From Sulfidibacterium sp964473895 (GTDB taxonomy: Bacteria > Bacteroidota > Bacteroidia > Bacteroidales > F082), in the NCBI GenBank assembly GCA_964473895.1, contig CAYYRE010000041.1, forward strand, positions 1-19,885: 19,885 nucleotides of DNA, written 5' to 3'. The translations under genes and the position numbers were made by a program. Positions 1 to 7,091 of the stretch are shown here, piece after piece (the first letter of the stretch is position 1; every line of letters begins with the position of its first letter). The notes under the pieces were generated by a model. That model was not told the DNA's origin and searched no databases. It saw only the letters and a list, made by a program, of their open reading frames with translations.

Positions 1-11
1 AAAGTTGAGTC

Positions 12-39
12 GTCCGCCGAAGGCGGACTTTCATTTTTT
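12..39 (+). terminator. Rho-independent terminator of a gene left of the window
   Basis: A perfect 7-bp stem GTCCGCC (12-18) / GGCGGAC (22-28) with a GAA loop is followed on the plus strand by TTTCATTTTTT (29-39). The T-rich tail is on the plus side, so it mainly ends a plus-strand gene outside the window that converges on the TrmH-family gene. A weaker second hairpin, AGCAG (47-51) / CTGCT (56-60), lies between it and the TrmH stop codon. Confidence 0.75.
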
Positions 40-74
40 ACGCATCAGCAGTCATCTGCTTTTGTAATAAATTT

Positions 75-596
75 TCAGTATTCTCTTTGTCTCAGCCATT
101 CAAACAGGGCAATGCTTAGGGCGTGGCTGACGTTGAGCGATGAAATTATTCCGGGAATGGGGATGTAAACGCGGCGGGTAGTCAGTTTCAGCAATACCTC
201 CGAAAGGCCGTAACGTTCGTTGCCCACAAAAAATACCGTTTTTTCTGGGAGTCCGGTTTTGAAAATGCTTTGCGCATCAGGGGTTGTTTCGATGGCCACC
301 GTTTCATAGTTTTCGGGCAAAAGGGCAGGCAGGACTTCCGGTTTGATGATTTCCCATGCCACTTTCTCGCTGGCACCGGAGGAGGTGCTTTTGATTTTGT
401 ACGGACGGAACCCGGGATATTTTTCATAAACGAACCAAACTTTGGCGGCGTTGATGTTGGCGGCCAGCCGTAAAATAGCCCCGACGTTCATGGGCGAGAG
501 GATGTGATCGGCCACAATGAACGGTTGGGAAAAACCGGGATGGCTGTTCCGGTTGTTTTTTTTGTCGAAAAGTTCGTACGAATTGTTTAACGCCAT
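75..596 (-). CDS. TrmH/SpoU-family RNA 2'-O-methyltransferase
   Basis: A 173-residue protein of the SPOUT (trefoil-knot) class, which transfers methyl groups from S-adenosylmethionine to ribose 2'-OH in tRNA or rRNA. The three family motifs appear in order: NVGAILRLA near residue 37 (motif 1, with the Asn and the catalytic-type Arg), FVGNERYGLSE near 122 (motif 2), and IPIPGIISSLNVSHALSIA near 145 (motif 3). It is short, with no extra N-terminal RNA-binding domain, so it resembles the single-domain TrmH/TrmL type. The ATG at 596 overlaps the stop of the radical SAM gene by 10 bp and has a good Shine-Dalgarno sequence, AAGGAGC, unusual in this window and suggestive of translational coupling. 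The substrate nucleotide cannot be told from the sequence. Confidence 0.9.
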   Translation of the reverse strand: MALNNSYELFDKKNNRNSHPGFSQPFIVADHILSPMNVGAILRLAANINAAKVWFVYEKYPGFRPYKIKSTSSGASEKVAWEIIKPEVLPALLPENYETVAIETTPDAQSIFKTGLPEKTVFFVGNERYGLSEVLLKLTTRRVYIPIPGIISSLNVSHALSIALFEWLRQREY

Positions 597-1543
597 GATG
601 CTCCTTTGTAAAATTTTCCCTGCCAGGTGTTGCGTTTTTCCATCTCTTGTTCAATAGTCCGGTTGATCTCGTCGTTGCGGATACGTCCCCATCCCGGTCC
701 GGACAAAAAACGGGGAGGTACTTCGCCGGCAAAGCGCTCAATGATAAACTGCGGATGAAGTCGTTCGGTGTACCGGATAATAAAATCGATGTATTCGTCA
801 AGAGAAAACAGGTCGTATGCTTCCGGATGCATTTTATAGTCTTTTGCCATGGCGGTACCGGTTACTATTTGCAGTTGGTGGAACTTGATGGTGGTGAGCG
901 GTAGTTTTGAAACGGTTTCTACCGACTTCATCATCATTGGCCGGCTTTCGCCGGGCAGTCCGAAAATAAAATGGGCTCCTACATGGATTCCCCTGCGGGC
1001 AGTGTCCTCAATGGCCCGGACTGATTGTTCAAAAGTATGTTGCCGGTTGATGCGTTCCAGCGTTTGGTTATAGATACTTTCCACGCCGTATTCCACAATG
1101 ATGTAGTGGTTTTGGGAAAGCTGTTGCAGGTAATCCAGTTTCTCCTCATTCACACAATCGGGGCGTGTGCCGATGACCAAACCGGTTACGCCTTCTTGTT
1201 TCAGTGCTTGTTCATAAAGCGTCTTTAACCGCGAAAGGGGAGCATAGGTATTGGAATAGGGTTGAAAATAAACAAGATATTTTGAAGCCCTTCGATATCT
1301 TACTTTATGAAACGTAATACCTTCGGCAACTTGTTGTTCTACACTTTTTTGCGGATCGCAATAGGAGGGGTTAAACGCATCGTTGTTGCAATAGGTACAT
1401 CCTCCGCGGGCCAGTGTCCCGTCGCGGTTGGGACAGGTAAACCCGGCATCCACCGTAATTTTTTGAACCCGTTCGCCGAAAGTTTTCCTGAAATAATCGG
1501 AATAGGCATTGTAACGGTGTTTTGGGCCGAATGGATTTTTCAT
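587..1543 (-). CDS. YhcC-like (TIGR01212 family) radical SAM protein
   Basis: A protein of 318 residues if started at the ATG at 1543; an in-frame ATG at 1579 would add 12 residues. The N-terminus has the family signature GFTCPNRDGTLARGGCTYC. Its three cysteines (37, 49 and 52 from the 1543 start) are the expected ligands of the SAM-cleaving [4Fe-4S] cluster, spaced C-x11-C-x2-C as in the YhcC group. Further conserved stretches are VIGTRPDCV, EYGVES and HFIFGLPGES. The family is distantly related to Elp3-type enzymes and its reaction is not established to my knowledge. I prefer the 1543 start because KNPFGPKHRYN matches where the family begins and because TATTTTTG, a Bacteroidota -7 box, lies four bases upstream. 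The gene sits 67 bp after the transporter and overlaps the TrmH gene, so the three may form one minus-strand unit. Confidence 0.88.
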   Translation of the reverse strand: MKNPFGPKHRYNAYSDYFRKTFGERVQKITVDAGFTCPNRDGTLARGGCTYCNNDAFNPSYCDPQKSVEQQVAEGITFHKVRYRRASKYLVYFQPYSNTYAPLSRLKTLYEQALKQEGVTGLVIGTRPDCVNEEKLDYLQQLSQNHYIIVEYGVESIYNQTLERINRQHTFEQSVRAIEDTARRGIHVGAHFIFGLPGESRPMMMKSVETVSKLPLTTIKFHQLQIVTGTAMAKDYKMHPEAYDLFSLDEYIDFIIRYTERLHPQFIIERFAGEVPPRFLSGPGWGRIRNDEINRTIEQEMEKRNTWQGKFYKGASWR

Positions 1544-1610
1544 GGGGCAAAAATACATCATCCGCCGGACCCGTTGCATGACGTTTCCGGTGGATGACGC
1601 AGGATAGATG

Positions 1611-3278
1611 TTATGAGTTTGTGGCCCTTTCCAACAATTTCAGGATGGAAAAGATAAAAATGGCAGAGAGCAGTGTCAATCCTACCAGTAAGGCAAAGAA
1701 TTGCCACAATTCCCATTTATCCCAAAAGGGGCCGATAAGGCCAGCGGCAAGGTTTCCGACCGCTGTGGCGCCAAGCCAGCCGCCCTGTGCCAGCCCTTTG
1801 AACTGCGGCGGTGCCACCTGCGAAACAAACGATATGCCGATGGGACTCAAAAAGAGTTCGGCAATGGTCAGTGTAAAATAGGTGCCGATAAGCCAAAATG
1901 GCGAACGCAGTACGGGAGATACCCCGCCTTGCTGAGCCAGCTCATGTGGGCTGGGAAGACCCTGTGATGCAAGTACCATAATGGTAAATCCGACCGCTGT
2001 GATGACCATGCCGATGCCGATTTTTTTTGGAGAGGAGGGCTCCTTGCCGCGCTTGCGCAGATAGGCAAAGTAACCGACAATTACAGGCGTCATAAAAACA
2101 ATAAAAATGGGATTGAATTGCTGGAATATTTCAGGGGAAATGGGATTGCCTTCGGGACGTAACTGGTTGATGGTGTAATAACCTATGATGGCTGAGGCAA
2201 TGGCTACCAGGGCGCCGATGATTTTTACTTTGGCCGAGTTGTTTTTGCCCAGCGCCAGGACTATTCCGAGAATGCCCAATAAAACCGGCAGGAAAGTGGA
2301 AAGGTTGAAAATAACAGCGGTTGCTTTGTTTACTGCCCCAACGGTGTAATCGCGGGCAAAAATGGTAAGGGTAAACCCGTTTTGGTGAAAAGCCATCCAG
2401 AAAAAAATCACCACCAAAAACACCAATCCGAGTGCCATGAGCCGGTCTTTGGTTTGCGATGGTGTGAGTTCGACAACGCTTTCTTTGTTTTGTGCTTTTT
2501 GTTGTTTGTGTGTCACATCGGCATGCTTATAATATTTCCGGAAACCGATGAAAATGGCAATGGAAAGGATCATGCTCAGAGCAGCCACGGCAAAGCCGGC
2601 ATTGTATGCCTGGCTCAGTGCATTGATGTAATGGTGCGAAAAATCATCGAGATTGGTAAAATTGTTTCCCATTTGGTCGTGGGCAAACTGCCACAGCTCT
2701 TTGGCATTGACCAGTGTTCCGTTCAGGTATTTGTGAGCCAGCGAAGGGATGGCGGCATCGTAGGTGAGTCCTTGTGTGCCGAGTACCCAGCTGCGTACGG
2801 CACGCGCAGCACTCGGTGCAAAGAAAGCCCCAATGTTGATGCCCATATAGAAAATATTGAAAGCCGAGTCACGCAACTTCTTGTATTTCCCTTCATCGTA
2901 CAGGTTTCCGACAAGGGCTTGTAAATTTCCCTTAAACAATCCGGTACCCAGCGAAATAACGGCGAGGGCACCGTAAATGAACCATTCGCCGGTACCGGGC
3001 AAAGCCAGCATGAGGTATCCGATAAACATGACAATGATGCCGAGCACAATGGTTTTTCCGTATCCGAGAATCTGGTCGGCAATAAATCCGCCCAACAGCG
3101 GCAGAAAATAGATACCGAAGAGAAAACCACCGTACACATGTCCTGCCTGGGTGGCATCCCAACCGAATTTCGACTGGAGGTATAAAACAAAGATGGCCAG
3201 CATGGTATAATAACCGAACCGCTCGCCCATGTTGGCAAAGAAAGCCACATACAATCCTTTGGGGTGTCCTTTAAACAT
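1611..3278 (-). CDS. POT-family proton-coupled di/tripeptide transporter
   Basis: A 555-residue inner-membrane protein of the major facilitator superfamily, POT/PTR branch, expected to import small peptides with protons. It has many hydrophobic segments, the family-typical GERFGYYTMLAIFVLYL stretch in helix 1, and GGFIADQILGYGKTI after helix 2. A loop near residues 170-225 separates the two halves' early helices, and a charged linker rich in K and Q lies near 260. The N-terminal proton-coupling motif is normally ExxERFxYY; here it reads NMGERFGYY, so the first Glu is Asn16. A strong promoter match lies about 50 bp upstream, and the gene is the first of a likely minus-strand group with the radical SAM and TrmH genes. 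The exact peptide preference is not readable. Confidence 0.92.
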   Translation of the reverse strand: MFKGHPKGLYVAFFANMGERFGYYTMLAIFVLYLQSKFGWDATQAGHVYGGFLFGIYFLPLLGGFIADQILGYGKTIVLGIIVMFIGYLMLALPGTGEWFIYGALAVISLGTGLFKGNLQALVGNLYDEGKYKKLRDSAFNIFYMGINIGAFFAPSAARAVRSWVLGTQGLTYDAAIPSLAHKYLNGTLVNAKELWQFAHDQMGNNFTNLDDFSHHYINALSQAYNAGFAVAALSMILSIAIFIGFRKYYKHADVTHKQQKAQNKESVVELTPSQTKDRLMALGLVFLVVIFFWMAFHQNGFTLTIFARDYTVGAVNKATAVIFNLSTFLPVLLGILGIVLALGKNNSAKVKIIGALVAIASAIIGYYTINQLRPEGNPISPEIFQQFNPIFIVFMTPVIVGYFAYLRKRGKEPSSPKKIGIGMVITAVGFTIMVLASQGLPSPHELAQQGGVSPVLRSPFWLIGTYFTLTIAELFLSPIGISFVSQVAPPQFKGLAQGGWLGATAVGNLAAGLIGPFWDKWELWQFFALLVGLTLLSAIFIFSILKLLERATNS

Positions 3279-3326
3279 ACGTTTTTAGTATTGGTGAAAA
3301 AAAGAAAGAATGATTTCTGAAAGAAA

Positions 3327-3357
3327 CAAAAATAACCAAAAATTCCGCTTCTCCAAA
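3327..3357 (-). promoter_or_regulatory. Bacteroidota-type promoter of the POT transporter
   Basis: Read on the minus strand: TTTG (3357-3354), 19 bases, then TATTTTTG (3334-3327). Both match the known Bacteroides consensus TTTG / TAnnTTTG exactly. Transcription would begin near 3320, leaving a roughly 40-nt leader before the ATG at 3278. Confidence 0.75.
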
Positions 3358-3891
3358 TGATAAATTCTCAACGGGTTGCGTGAGCATGTTACTTACACCA
3401 TGAATAAATTCCCGGATGATTTTAGCGCCATCGCTGCGAGACGGTGAAAAAGTTCCGCAGGGATAGTTTATTTACACCTCTGAATTGATTTACAGGCAAA
3501 ACAGGCAATTTTTATCTGTTTATCAGTATTTGATCCATATCGCTTCAACATGAATTCTTCTGTTTAAGGTTTTGTAATGTATAGGTTGTGTGCCTCTTGT
3601 TTTGTCACGGTTTTTGGATGCTGCGCGCCAAAAATAGCGCCAAAACGGATTTGGTTTTTCTTTTTTACTCCGGGCTGAAACCCGGGGCAACCATTGTTCC
3701 CTACCCTTTGGGGTTAACTCATCAGCCGGGCAGGCGGGCCTGCCCGGCTGCGCTTGGTCAGGCGGGTGTGTATTTCAGGTGAATAAAATTTCTGTTCGTT
3801 TCATTTGTTCTCAAAAAGGCCGGAAGAGAATGAAAGATAATTGACTATTTTTACTATTTCAAATTCAATAGAGAAACTATTTTTTGTATTC
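3358..3891. other. Gene-free divergent spacer with palindromes
   Basis: This stretch separates the minus-strand transporter from the plus-strand outer-membrane protein gene. I see no credible gene. It is AT-rich on both sides with a GC-rich core at about 3665-3775. That core holds three hairpins: CCGGG (3670-3674)/CCCGG (3681-3685), ACCC (3703-3706)/GGGT (3711-3714), and the long palindrome at 3723-3750. The short open frame across it (3588-3782) translates palindromic sequence and is not gene-like. No clear TAnnTTTG box was found for the downstream gene; TATTTTTTG at 3878 has one base too many. Confidence 0.6.
3723..3750. repeat. Perfect 13-bp inverted repeat
   Basis: CAGCCGGGCAGGC (3723-3735) and GCCTGCCCGGCTG (3738-3750) are exact reverse complements separated by GG, giving a very stable hairpin on either strand. 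No T-run follows on either side, so it is not a plain terminator. A second CAGGC copy at about 3769-3773 could pair with 3739-3743 instead. The GCCTG/CAGGC arms resemble those of the hairpin at 19747-19787, which hints at a dispersed palindromic repeat. Confidence 0.7.
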
Positions 3892-4860
3892 ATGATGGGA
3901 AAACAAATCTGCCGGGGCTTTTTTATTTGGGGTTGTATGTTGTTTTTTATTTTACCTGTTGCCATTCCGGCAAAGGGTTCTCCCCAAAAAATATCCGGAG
4001 AGGGCCAGTGGCAAAGTACGGGAGAGGTGATTGCCGGTGGAAGAAAGGTTTTGCCGAATGATACTTTGGACACACTTTCGCGTAAAAAGCAACGGGTTGC
4101 CAAGCGGAGGGCCGAGAAAACGGCGTTTAAAGAAAGCCATAACCGGTATTTTTTGAGTGCCAATTATGTTTTTGCCAATTTGGATACCAAAATCACCTTC
4201 AGCGGGCCGAACCATGTGATACAATTGGTTTTGGGGTTGGAGAGCACGTTGGAGTTACCCCGTCGCAGCGGATTTTTTTCGGGTTCGTTTTTGTGGCGGT
4301 TGACACCGCACAGCGGGCTTTATTTCAATTATTACGGCCTGAACCGGAACAATGCTTTTATTTTGCCTTATGATATTGTGTGGGAGGGTGATACGGTTAG
4401 GGCAGGCACCGAAACAAAGATTTTTTTTAATACCCAGGTTTTCAGCGCCGGCTATATTTATTCGCTGATGAGTGCTTCGAATGTTTATCTCGGGGCTTAT
4501 TTTAATGTGTACACCATGTTTATCCATACCGGATTGAAAGGCAATGGGATTTTACTTTCAGACCAAAACATGTATGTTACCCTTCCGCTGCCCAATTTCG
4601 GTATGTTGGCTATTTTCAGGCTCAACCGTTGGCTTACCCTGGAAGGGCGTTTTGGTTTTTTCTCGTTGAATACGCCATCGGTGGAGGGCAGTTTGGGGGA
4701 TTTGAAAGTTTCGGCAGTGGTACATGCTAACCGTTGGCTCTCGTTTTCGGCCAGTTATCAGCGATTTACCATTCATTCCATTTTTAAAAACGCCAGGATT
4801 AAAACGGCGGTGGATTACGATTTTAAAGGGCCTTCAGCGGGGATTCTCCTTGTTTTTTGA
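3892..4860 (+). CDS. Predicted outer-membrane beta-barrel protein
   Basis: A 322-residue protein of no family I can name. The start is taken at tandem ATGs (3892/3895), because the frame upstream offers only TTG at 3841 and because MGKQICRGFFIWGCMLF begins a plausible signal peptide. The peptide is a basic start plus a hydrophobic stretch ending near PAKGSPQ. A basic, Lys/Arg-rich segment (about residues 62-80) follows. The rest is a run of alternating aromatic and polar stretches typical of beta strands, for example SGLYFNYYGLNRNN, NVYLGAYFNVYTMF, RLNRWLTLEGRFGFF and WLSFSASYQRF. The final GPSAGILLVF ends in Phe, as many outer-membrane barrels do. It sits alone between spacers and is followed by the structured repeat. 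Function is unknown; a small porin-like or adhesin-like barrel is possible. Confidence 0.75.
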   Translation: MMGKQICRGFFIWGCMLFFILPVAIPAKGSPQKISGEGQWQSTGEVIAGGRKVLPNDTLDTLSRKKQRVAKRRAEKTAFKESHNRYFLSANYVFANLDTKITFSGPNHVIQLVLGLESTLELPRRSGFFSGSFLWRLTPHSGLYFNYYGLNRNNAFILPYDIVWEGDTVRAGTETKIFFNTQVFSAGYIYSLMSASNVYLGAYFNVYTMFIHTGLKGNGILLSDQNMYVTLPLPNFGMLAIFRLNRWLTLEGRFGFFSLNTPSVEGSLGDLKVSAVVHANRWLSFSASYQRFTIHSIFKNARIKTAVDYDFKGPSAGILLVF

Positions 4861-4886
4861 GTCTATCGGATATTTTGTTAAACAAA

Positions 4887-5078
4887 GGTTATCCTGATTT
4901 TTCTCTATTGCGGCAGGCTCCGAAGGAGTTCCTTTGGAAGATGGGAACGGATAGCCCGCAGGGACTGTGCGGTATGGAGGCTTGCGGGAACGGGGCGACC
5001 GGAGGAAGCCCCCGGAAACGCTTAGCCGACACCGTACAGGCCCGAGGACTATGAGTGGACAGCCCGGCTGCCGCCCCG
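4887..5078 (+). repeat. Structured GC-rich element, copy A (downstream of the barrel gene)
   Basis: It begins 26 nt after the TGA of the barrel gene, on the same strand. Outer stem: GGTTATCC (4887-4894) with GGATAGCC (4949-4956), one G-U pair. Conserved block 1, CGGATAGCCCGCAG, is 4948-4961. A hairpin GGGGC (4992-4996)/GCCCC (5008-5012) presents the purine-rich loop GACCGGAGGAA. Conserved block 2, which contains GAGGACTATGAG, is 5043-5063. CGGGGCG (4991-4997) can also pair with CGCCCCG (5072-5078), closing an 80-nt region, and A-rich sequence follows. Copy B is at 17058-17237. I do not recognise it as a named RNA family. It is either a dispersed repeat or a 3'-UTR RNA. Confidence 0.7.
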
Positions 5079-5208
5079 GAAAAAATAATATGGAAGAAAT
5101 TATAAATCAGTAATTTAGAAGTTGAATGGAATTTGTAGTGACTGTCAGTTGAATAAAAAACGAAGGTGATGTGTAATATTTTTAAACCGGTAACGTCCTG
5201 ATGTTTGC
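5079..5208 (+). other. AT-rich leader before the ECF sigma gene
   Basis: These 130 bases should contain the promoter of the sigma operon. No full TTTG / TAnnTTTG promoter is present. The nearest match is GATGTTTG (5200-5207), lacking the first T and directly against the ATG. A small palindrome TGAC-T-GTCA lies near 5140. The absence of a housekeeping promoter would suit an operon read by its own ECF factor, but I cannot identify such a promoter by eye. Confidence 0.35.
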
Positions 5209-5736
5209 ATGACCCCTGAAGAATTTAAAATAACGCTACTGCCATTGAAAGACAAGCTGTTCAGGCTGGCAAGGTACCTGCTGGGCCAACAGGAGGAGGC
5301 AGAGGACACGGTGCAGGAGGTTTATTTAAAAGTGTGGGACATGCGCCACCGGCTCGAAAAGTACCAAAGTGTGGAAGGGTTGTTGGTGACCATGACGCGC
5401 AACCGTTGCCTTGACAAGCTGCGGCAGCGTAAAAACAGGGCATTGCCGTTGAAACCGGAGGTTTTGCACCGGACACAGGAGGACGAACAGCACCGGAATG
5501 AAACACAGGATCTGGCCCGGTGGGTTAGAAAGCTGATGGAAACTTTGCCGGAACAGCAAAAAACCATCATGCTCTTACGCGATGTGGAAGGGTATGCGTT
5601 GGAAGAAATTGCCGAAATGACCGGTTTTGATGGAAATTACATCCGTGTTAACCTGTCGCGGGCAAGGAAAAAGATGCGAAATGAAATTCAAAAATTGGAA
5701 AATTATGGAACCGGAAAAACTGGAGCATCTCATTGA
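5209..5736 (+). CDS. ECF-type RNA polymerase sigma factor
   Basis: A 175-residue sigma-70-family factor with only regions 2 and 4, as in extracytoplasmic-function sigmas. Region 2 spans about residues 12-80, including the core-binding stretch QEEAEDTVQEVYLKVW and the -10-melting stretch VEGLLVTMTRNRCLDKLRQ. Region 4 spans about 105-165, with LPEQQKTIMLLRDVEGYALEEIAE and the helix-turn-helix ending in NYIRVNLSRARKKMR. The last 32 bp overlap the next gene, whose product is a single-pass membrane protein. That is the usual layout of a sigma factor with its anti-sigma factor. The signal sensed is unknown. Confidence 0.92.
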   Translation: MTPEEFKITLLPLKDKLFRLARYLLGQQEEAEDTVQEVYLKVWDMRHRLEKYQSVEGLLVTMTRNRCLDKLRQRKNRALPLKPEVLHRTQEDEQHRNETQDLARWVRKLMETLPEQQKTIMLLRDVEGYALEEIAEMTGFDGNYIRVNLSRARKKMRNEIQKLENYGTGKTGASH

Positions 5737-6310
5737 GCGGTTTTATGCAGGTGAAACCAGCCGTGAGGAAGAGGCTTTGTTGCAGACGCTATTTCAGGAG
5801 GCGGATGTTCCGCAGGAATGGGCTGCAGAGAAACGACATTTCGAACTGCTAAAGCAATGGCGGTCGGAACAGGTTTTGGGCGAAGCGTTTGATGAAAAAA
5901 TCATGGAGCGGCTGAATGCCGGAACGCCTACCGCGGAACGTTCGTTTTCGCTTTGGTATGCCCTGGCCGGTGTGGCAGCGACGGTTTTATTGCTGTTGGC
6001 TTTGTGGATGGGAAACCGTCAGGACCGCAAATCGGCTTTACCCGGAACAACACAAAATATGACGTTGGCTTATGTGCAGGCCAAAACGGCGTTGGAAATG
6101 ATTTCCGGAAACCTGCATCAGGGACTGCAGCCGGTTTCTACCGCGGCGTCGGAAATGGGCGGTGCCATGAATGAGGTGTCGAAATTACAATCGATGGAAA
6201 CGGCGGTAAAACCGTTGCGAAAGCTTTCGGAAATAGAGCGGGCGCAGCAATTGATGCAATCGCTCAACAGTGTGTATGTCAACTTGAAACCTTTGAAAAA
6301 TAATCGTTAA
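5705..6310 (+). CDS. Probable membrane-bound anti-sigma factor
   Basis: A 201-residue protein if started at the ATG at 5705, which overlaps the sigma gene by 32 bp; an upstream ATG at 5627 would lie deep inside the sigma gene and is unlikely. Residues 1-78 are charged and cytoplasmic: MEPEKLEHLIERFYAGETS resembles the start of Bacteroidota anti-sigma proteins. One membrane helix spans about 82-103 (WYALAGVAATVLLLLALW), followed by a roughly 95-residue extracytoplasmic tail rich in Gln, Met and Leu with helical character. No zinc-type HxxxCxxC motif is present. The role is inferred from position and topology. The small downstream lipid- or envelope-exposed protein (6322-6879) may be part of the same response. 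Confidence 0.78.
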   Translation: MEPEKLEHLIERFYAGETSREEEALLQTLFQEADVPQEWAAEKRHFELLKQWRSEQVLGEAFDEKIMERLNAGTPTAERSFSLWYALAGVAATVLLLLALWMGNRQDRKSALPGTTQNMTLAYVQAKTALEMISGNLHQGLQPVSTAASEMGGAMNEVSKLQSMETAVKPLRKLSEIERAQQLMQSLNSVYVNLKPLKNNR

Positions 6311-6321
6311 AAATTAAAATC

Positions 6322-6879
6322 ATGAAAAAATTACGTAACATCTTCGTTGTGTTGTTTGCCGTGGCCTTGTTGCCGCAAATGATACGGGCCCAAACGGCCA
6401 TTGACAAATTATATGAAAAATATGCCGGGAAACCGGATTTTACCAGCATTAACATTTCACCCCAAATGTTTCAGTTGCTGTCGGGGGTAAATGCTTCGGA
6501 CAGCTCGCCGGATGCCCAAAAGGCATTGGATGCCATAAAACAGTTGAAAGGGCTTAAAATGTTGATTTACGAGTCTAAAGATGTATCGAAAGAGCAGGCT
6601 TTTTATAACGAAATCAAACGGGCCGTACCGCTCGGAAAGTATATGGAACTGATGACGGTGGACAGTGAAGACGGGAAAGTTAAATTCCTTGCTTTGCAGG
6701 ATAAAAAAGGAAAAATTAAAGAGTTGCTTATGATTGTGCATGGAGGCGATGAAACCATGATCATGAGCCTGACCGGATTGATTGACATGCAAACCATTGC
6801 CGAAATATCCAAGTCGATGAACATGAAGGGAATGAATGATCTGCAAAAACTAAGTGAACAAAAAAAGAAACAAAAATAA
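6322..6879 (+). CDS. DUF4252-type secreted protein
   Basis: A 185-residue protein with an N-terminal signal peptide (MKKLRNIFVVLFAVALLPQ, cleavage likely after IRAQ near residue 24). The mature part has the layout I associate with DUF4252: a FTSINISPQMFQLL stretch, a Leu/Ile core near KMLIYES, a FYNEIKR segment, and a late MIVHGGDETMIMSLTG strand pair. It ends in a Lys/Gln-rich tail. It starts 11 bp after the anti-sigma gene, so the three genes form one operon, a combination common in Bacteroidota. The molecular function of the family is not known. Lack of a Cys after the signal region argues against a lipoprotein. Confidence 0.75.
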   Translation: MKKLRNIFVVLFAVALLPQMIRAQTAIDKLYEKYAGKPDFTSINISPQMFQLLSGVNASDSSPDAQKALDAIKQLKGLKMLIYESKDVSKEQAFYNEIKRAVPLGKYMELMTVDSEDGKVKFLALQDKKGKIKELLMIVHGGDETMIMSLTGLIDMQTIAEISKSMNMKGMNDLQKLSEQKKKQK

Positions 6880-6880
6880 T

Positions 6881-6963
6881 GGGTAGGACAACCCGTGCCG
6901 GAGATCGGGGTTTCCCGGTTTCCGGCGCCGGCTGTTTTCCCACTGAAAACAGGCTTGTTTTTA
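6881..6963 (+). terminator. Hairpin series ending the sigma operon
   Basis: Three hairpins follow the stop codon: GGGT (6881-6884)/ACCC (6891-6894); GCCGGA (6897-6902)/TCCGGC (6921-6926), enclosing CGGG (6906-6909)/CCCG (6914-6917); and CTGTTTTC (6932-6939)/GAAAACAG (6945-6952). The last is followed by GGCTTGTTTTTAG, making it the most terminator-like. Confidence 0.65.
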
Positions 6964-6997
6964 GTGTGTTTTACCCGGCTGCTTTCCGTTTTTGTTT

Positions 6998-7005
6998 TAG
7001 TTTTG
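6998..7005 (+). promoter_or_regulatory. Probable -7 element of lepB
   Basis: TAGTTTTG matches TAnnTTTG. No TTTG lies 19-21 bases upstream. Transcription would start near 7012, giving a leader of about 75 nt that holds the inverted repeat and the short leader frame described next. Confidence 0.5.
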
Positions 7006-7047
7006 TACCGCAAAATTCATTTAACAAATATTAAAGGCCGCCCGTTG

Positions 7048-7091
7048 TGAATATGTTTAAATTGCAGGCCGAAAAAACCATATTCAAATGA
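7048..7091 (+). promoter_or_regulatory. lepB leader: inverted repeat and 12-codon leader ORF
   Basis: TGAATATG (7048-7055) and CATATTCA (7079-7086) form a perfect 8-bp inverted repeat whose right arm ends one base before the lepB ATG at 7088. The ATG within the left arm (7053) opens a 12-codon frame, MFKLQAEKTIFK. Its TGA (7089-7091) overlaps the lepB start as ATGA. The layout would suit translational coupling or start-site occlusion. Whether the frame is translated is unknown. Confidence 0.4.

Noticed and set aside
2382..2924. 180-codon plus-strand frame
   Set aside because: It is antisense to the clear POT transporter, with Cys/His-rich shadow composition.
3588..3782. 64-codon frame in the divergent spacer
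   Set aside because: It reads across GC-rich palindromes, has no start signal, and has no protein-like pattern.
3878..3886. TATTTTTTG as a -7 box for the barrel gene
   Set aside because: It has one base too many for TAnnTTTG and no -33 element at the right distance.
4857..5054. Open frame of 65 codons after the barrel gene
   Set aside because: It starts with TTG, overlaps the stop of the barrel gene, and most of it translates the structured repeat copy A.
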